From assembly GCA_001632425.1 (NCBI GenBank), contig KV425593.1, positions 229,633-248,313 on the forward strand: a DNA stretch of 18,681 nt. The letters run 5' to 3'. Positions 16,221-18,681 of this stretch are shown here, piece after piece. The notes beneath the pieces are model-generated. The model was given only the letters and a program-made list of their open reading frames with translations, was not told the origin of the DNA and did no database searches. Each line of letters opens with the position of its first letter. The first letter of the stretch is position 1. Source of the stretch: Neolentinus lepideus HHB14362 ss-1. Its lineage: Eukaryota > Basidiomycota > Agaricomycetes > Gloeophyllales > Gloeophyllaceae. Position numbers and translations under genes: made by a program.

Positions 16221-18607
16221 TTACTCCGAGTCATACCCGCCGCCATTCACTTCCCAGTCACGGATCGCCGCCTCGTAGTCGTCCTCCTGCAATGCCATTT
16301 GATGAGGGTTCTCCATTGGCGCCTTGGCATAAGCCCTACATGGCACAGTTAGTCAGACTGAATAGAGCATCTAAAGAAGACGTACCGTGCACGCTTGAGT
16401 AGATTACCTTGGATACGCGGGATAATCTCTTGATCCTTTGTCTTCTGATCGAATGTATCAAGCTCCTTCAAGTTATCTTCGAACTTCTGACCGTAAGCTG
16501 CCTCGGTGAACTGGATGTCATTGCGCTGGCCTGAAACCCATTCTTCGAGGGCACATTGAACCTGCCAGCGGTCGAGGGTCAAGTCGCATCTCTCTTGAGT
16601 TGTGTAGCACTTACCGCCGTCAGCACAAGCGTGATGGTAACCAAGGGGATCCCGATGCGCTTCGCAGAGCCTCGTCGAGTGCTGGTCACGTCGACTTCAA
16701 AGTACTCGCTGTACACAACTCCTTCGTCGTTCTTGTTCGCGAACCACATCTCATTGATGACCGATTGTATGATCGGGTGCATATAGGCCCCGCTACGAGT
16801 GAACGGATCCTGTCATAGTTGATGAGTATATATTTACGAAACCATATACAGCATGATACCTTAAATATGAATGTGTTCCCGTCAAGCAGGCGTGCGACCT
16901 TGTCACGAGTTTCTTGCTGATCAGGCTTCTGAGTTGCGTCGTACAATCCATACAAAACCGGTACGAGCGTGCGGCACTTGCTCTTGACCTCACTCCGCAG
17001 CTGGGTGCCGCGGGCGGTAATCTATAATACATCTTATTCATCAAACAGAATAGAGATCATCAGATCTGGAACTTACCATGCTGGTGATCTCATCGGTGAG
17101 TTCGATTTCAACATTCTTCACTTGGCATGCCTTTTGCCAGGCAAGTGACGCATAAGCGAGAGCTTCCTTAAGGTCAGGGTATGCCCAGTCACCTGCGCAT
17201 AGACTCCGATAGATATGGACTGCGGTAGCAAGCAAAACTTGAATAAGCTGAGGAAAGTCACCGTTGGTTAAACGACCACGCGAACCAGATCCAACAACAG
17301 TCTTCTGCTTTTTAACGACATGCGTGGTCTCGACAGATACTGTTGTAGGGGCAGGTCGATTCTTGGCTCCAGTCGCCACAGGAGAGGTGCGAGGCGCTGG
17401 AATTTCATCTGTCCCTTCTCGCCGAATGATTCGCCAAGTTCGATTATGATCATCCTCGAACTGAATGGTGTTGAACTCAGGGCTGTGGTCAGGATAGAGC
17501 TGAGCTTCAGTATCACGGTGGCGAGCTACAGGATGTGGAGTTGGAGGGCGCTCTACACCTCGGGCTGCAACTAATGGAGTTTGGGGGTTGTGAGGAGCCG
17601 GAACCAACACAGGTCGAGGGGAGGAAGCCTGAACTAGGCGAACAGAGGCCTGTGGTGGTGGCATCGACACCACCGCAACATCGCTGTCATCATCAAAAAG
17701 TACGACTGGTGGGTACTTCCCTGCCCGTCGGACTAACTTCCTACGAGGTGGCTGTGATAGAGTGATGACTTAATCAATGATACCATCACTTCGCAATAGA
17801 GAACTCACTTGATCGTTCTCATCACTCTCGTCACCAGTGGTTACTCGGTTTGAATGTTCCTGAATGGGAGCCTCATTCTCGTCATTGAGTCTCTGTGCAA
17901 CCTTCGGTGTTGCTTGAGGACGCCGAGGTGGCCTTTCCGAACCCTGTGCCGGGGTGAATGTGAACTGAGTGCATGTTATAAGACACAATCAGAACAGAAG
18001 TCGTTTCAGCATGCATACCTGCTTCGTCCCTTTGAACTTATCAATAGCCTCAGTGGGATATTCTTCCTCCGATTCAACGCCTAGCACCGATTAACATGTG
18101 CGTGGAGTGAGTGTAGTGAGTACGTACCCAGCGACGTATCGTGATAGTCATTGGCCTCCTGCTCAGCTTGATATGCACGCATCGAGGTCTTTCGGGCTTT
18201 TGCAGTGGCGGTGGTGGCCTTCTGTTGCTTCTCAGCCACTAAAAAGACCAGGTTGCATAAGTCAACGCAGATGGAAGTGAACTTATCAGTCACTCACATG
18301 CTTCAGCCATTTTCTCCGTAGCTTGAACACGCCTCCCGCTACTGCGTCGAGCACCTTCTGTGGCAACAGCATCTTCATTCATCCGCGCTTGGACACTAGA
18401 TGTTATCTCATCAGTAGCGGTGCTATTCGTAGCGACGGCATCGGTAGTTTGATGGGAAACCACGATAGCGCTCCCATCGACAACCATTGCGGCGGCGGCT
18501 GCCATTGCTACAGGGCCCTTCCGAGTACGATGGGGTACACCAGTACCAGCAGCGTCACCTGATTTGGCAGCCTGAGAGTGGGGAGTCGGATTCTGCTTGC
18601 AGGGCAT
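16221..18607 (-). CDS. DUF6532 domain protein
   Basis: Nine exons: 18607-18298, 18238-18128, 18080-18019, 17964-17809, 17751-17077, 17021-16860, 16809-16615, 16561-16386 and 16335-16221. They encode 653 residues. All eight introns are 47-59 nt GT-AG. The N-terminal third is disordered: an Ala/Thr-rich stretch (1-100), a charged helix around 95-137, an acidic DESDEND patch and a basic PPRRKLVRRAGK patch near 214. A KKQK cluster further on could act with it as a nuclear signal. The conserved domain spans about 374-605. It has a helical block (LIQVLLATAVHIYRSL), then HPIIQSVINEMWFANKNDEG and IPLVTITLVLTAV followed by LEEWVSG. DUF6532 is a basidiomycete-expanded domain of unknown function. The ATG at 18607 is the first in frame. 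The protein ends in an acidic-Gly tail. No function is proposed. Confidence 0.9.
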
Positions 18608-18681
18608 TGTGAATGAGGATGGGAGCAAGTTCGGTGTTGATAGAGCTGGAGAATGTAAATAAGTGATCGGTAAAATTTGCT

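Noticed and set aside
5765..18607. Secondary-metabolite cluster (P450 plus MAPEG/GST)
   Set aside because: No backbone synthase, transporter or cluster regulator; housekeeping HPR1 lies between the two and the GST carries a stop.

Overview
The window looks like genomic DNA of an Agaricomycete (mushroom-forming basidiomycete). Genes on both strands are cut by many short GT-AG introns, mostly 44-62 nt, often with CTAAC/CTGAC-like branch sites. The gene content fits that group: a multi-intron microsomal P450, a DUF6532 protein, an F-box protein with a variable C-terminus, and a fungal MscL. The exon models were built by hand from splice sites, reading phase and family conservation. Every complete model sums to a multiple of three.

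Layout, left to right. (1) 95-681, minus: 5' part of a predicted ABC-class ATPase (ABC_N family), cut by the window edge or broken. (2) 1177-2742, plus: intronless F-box protein. (3) 3235-4027, plus: five-exon MscL-type mechanosensitive channel with a C-terminal zinc-ribbon-like CxxC pair. (4) 4283-4960, minus: unknown fungal protein, paralogue A. (5) 5765-7992, minus: 12-exon cytochrome P450 with 15-nt and 11-nt internal exons and one apparent GC-AG intron. (6) 9713-12256, minus: THO complex subunit HPR1/THOC1. (7) 12358-12705, plus: small acidic helical protein, divergent from HPR1 across only 101 bp. (8) 13606-14478, minus: paralogue B of the gene at 4283-4960. (9) 15179-15873, minus: MAPEG/microsomal glutathione S-transferase gene with an in-frame TGA in its first membrane segment, probably a pseudogene. 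(10) 16221-18607, minus: nine-exon DUF6532 protein. The gaps hold promoters, a cluster of ATAGG motifs, an inverted repeat and unassigned sequence.

No operon-like logic, CRISPR array, tRNA, rRNA or intact transposon was seen. The P450 and the MAPEG gene are both detoxification-type enzymes, but they lie 7 kb apart with housekeeping genes between them, so I do not call a metabolic cluster. The most notable points are the very small exons, the fungal MscL with a zinc ribbon, the dispersed paralogue pair sharing promoter layout, the nonsense codon in the MAPEG gene, and the compact HPR1 bidirectional promoter. I found no convincing undescribed system.
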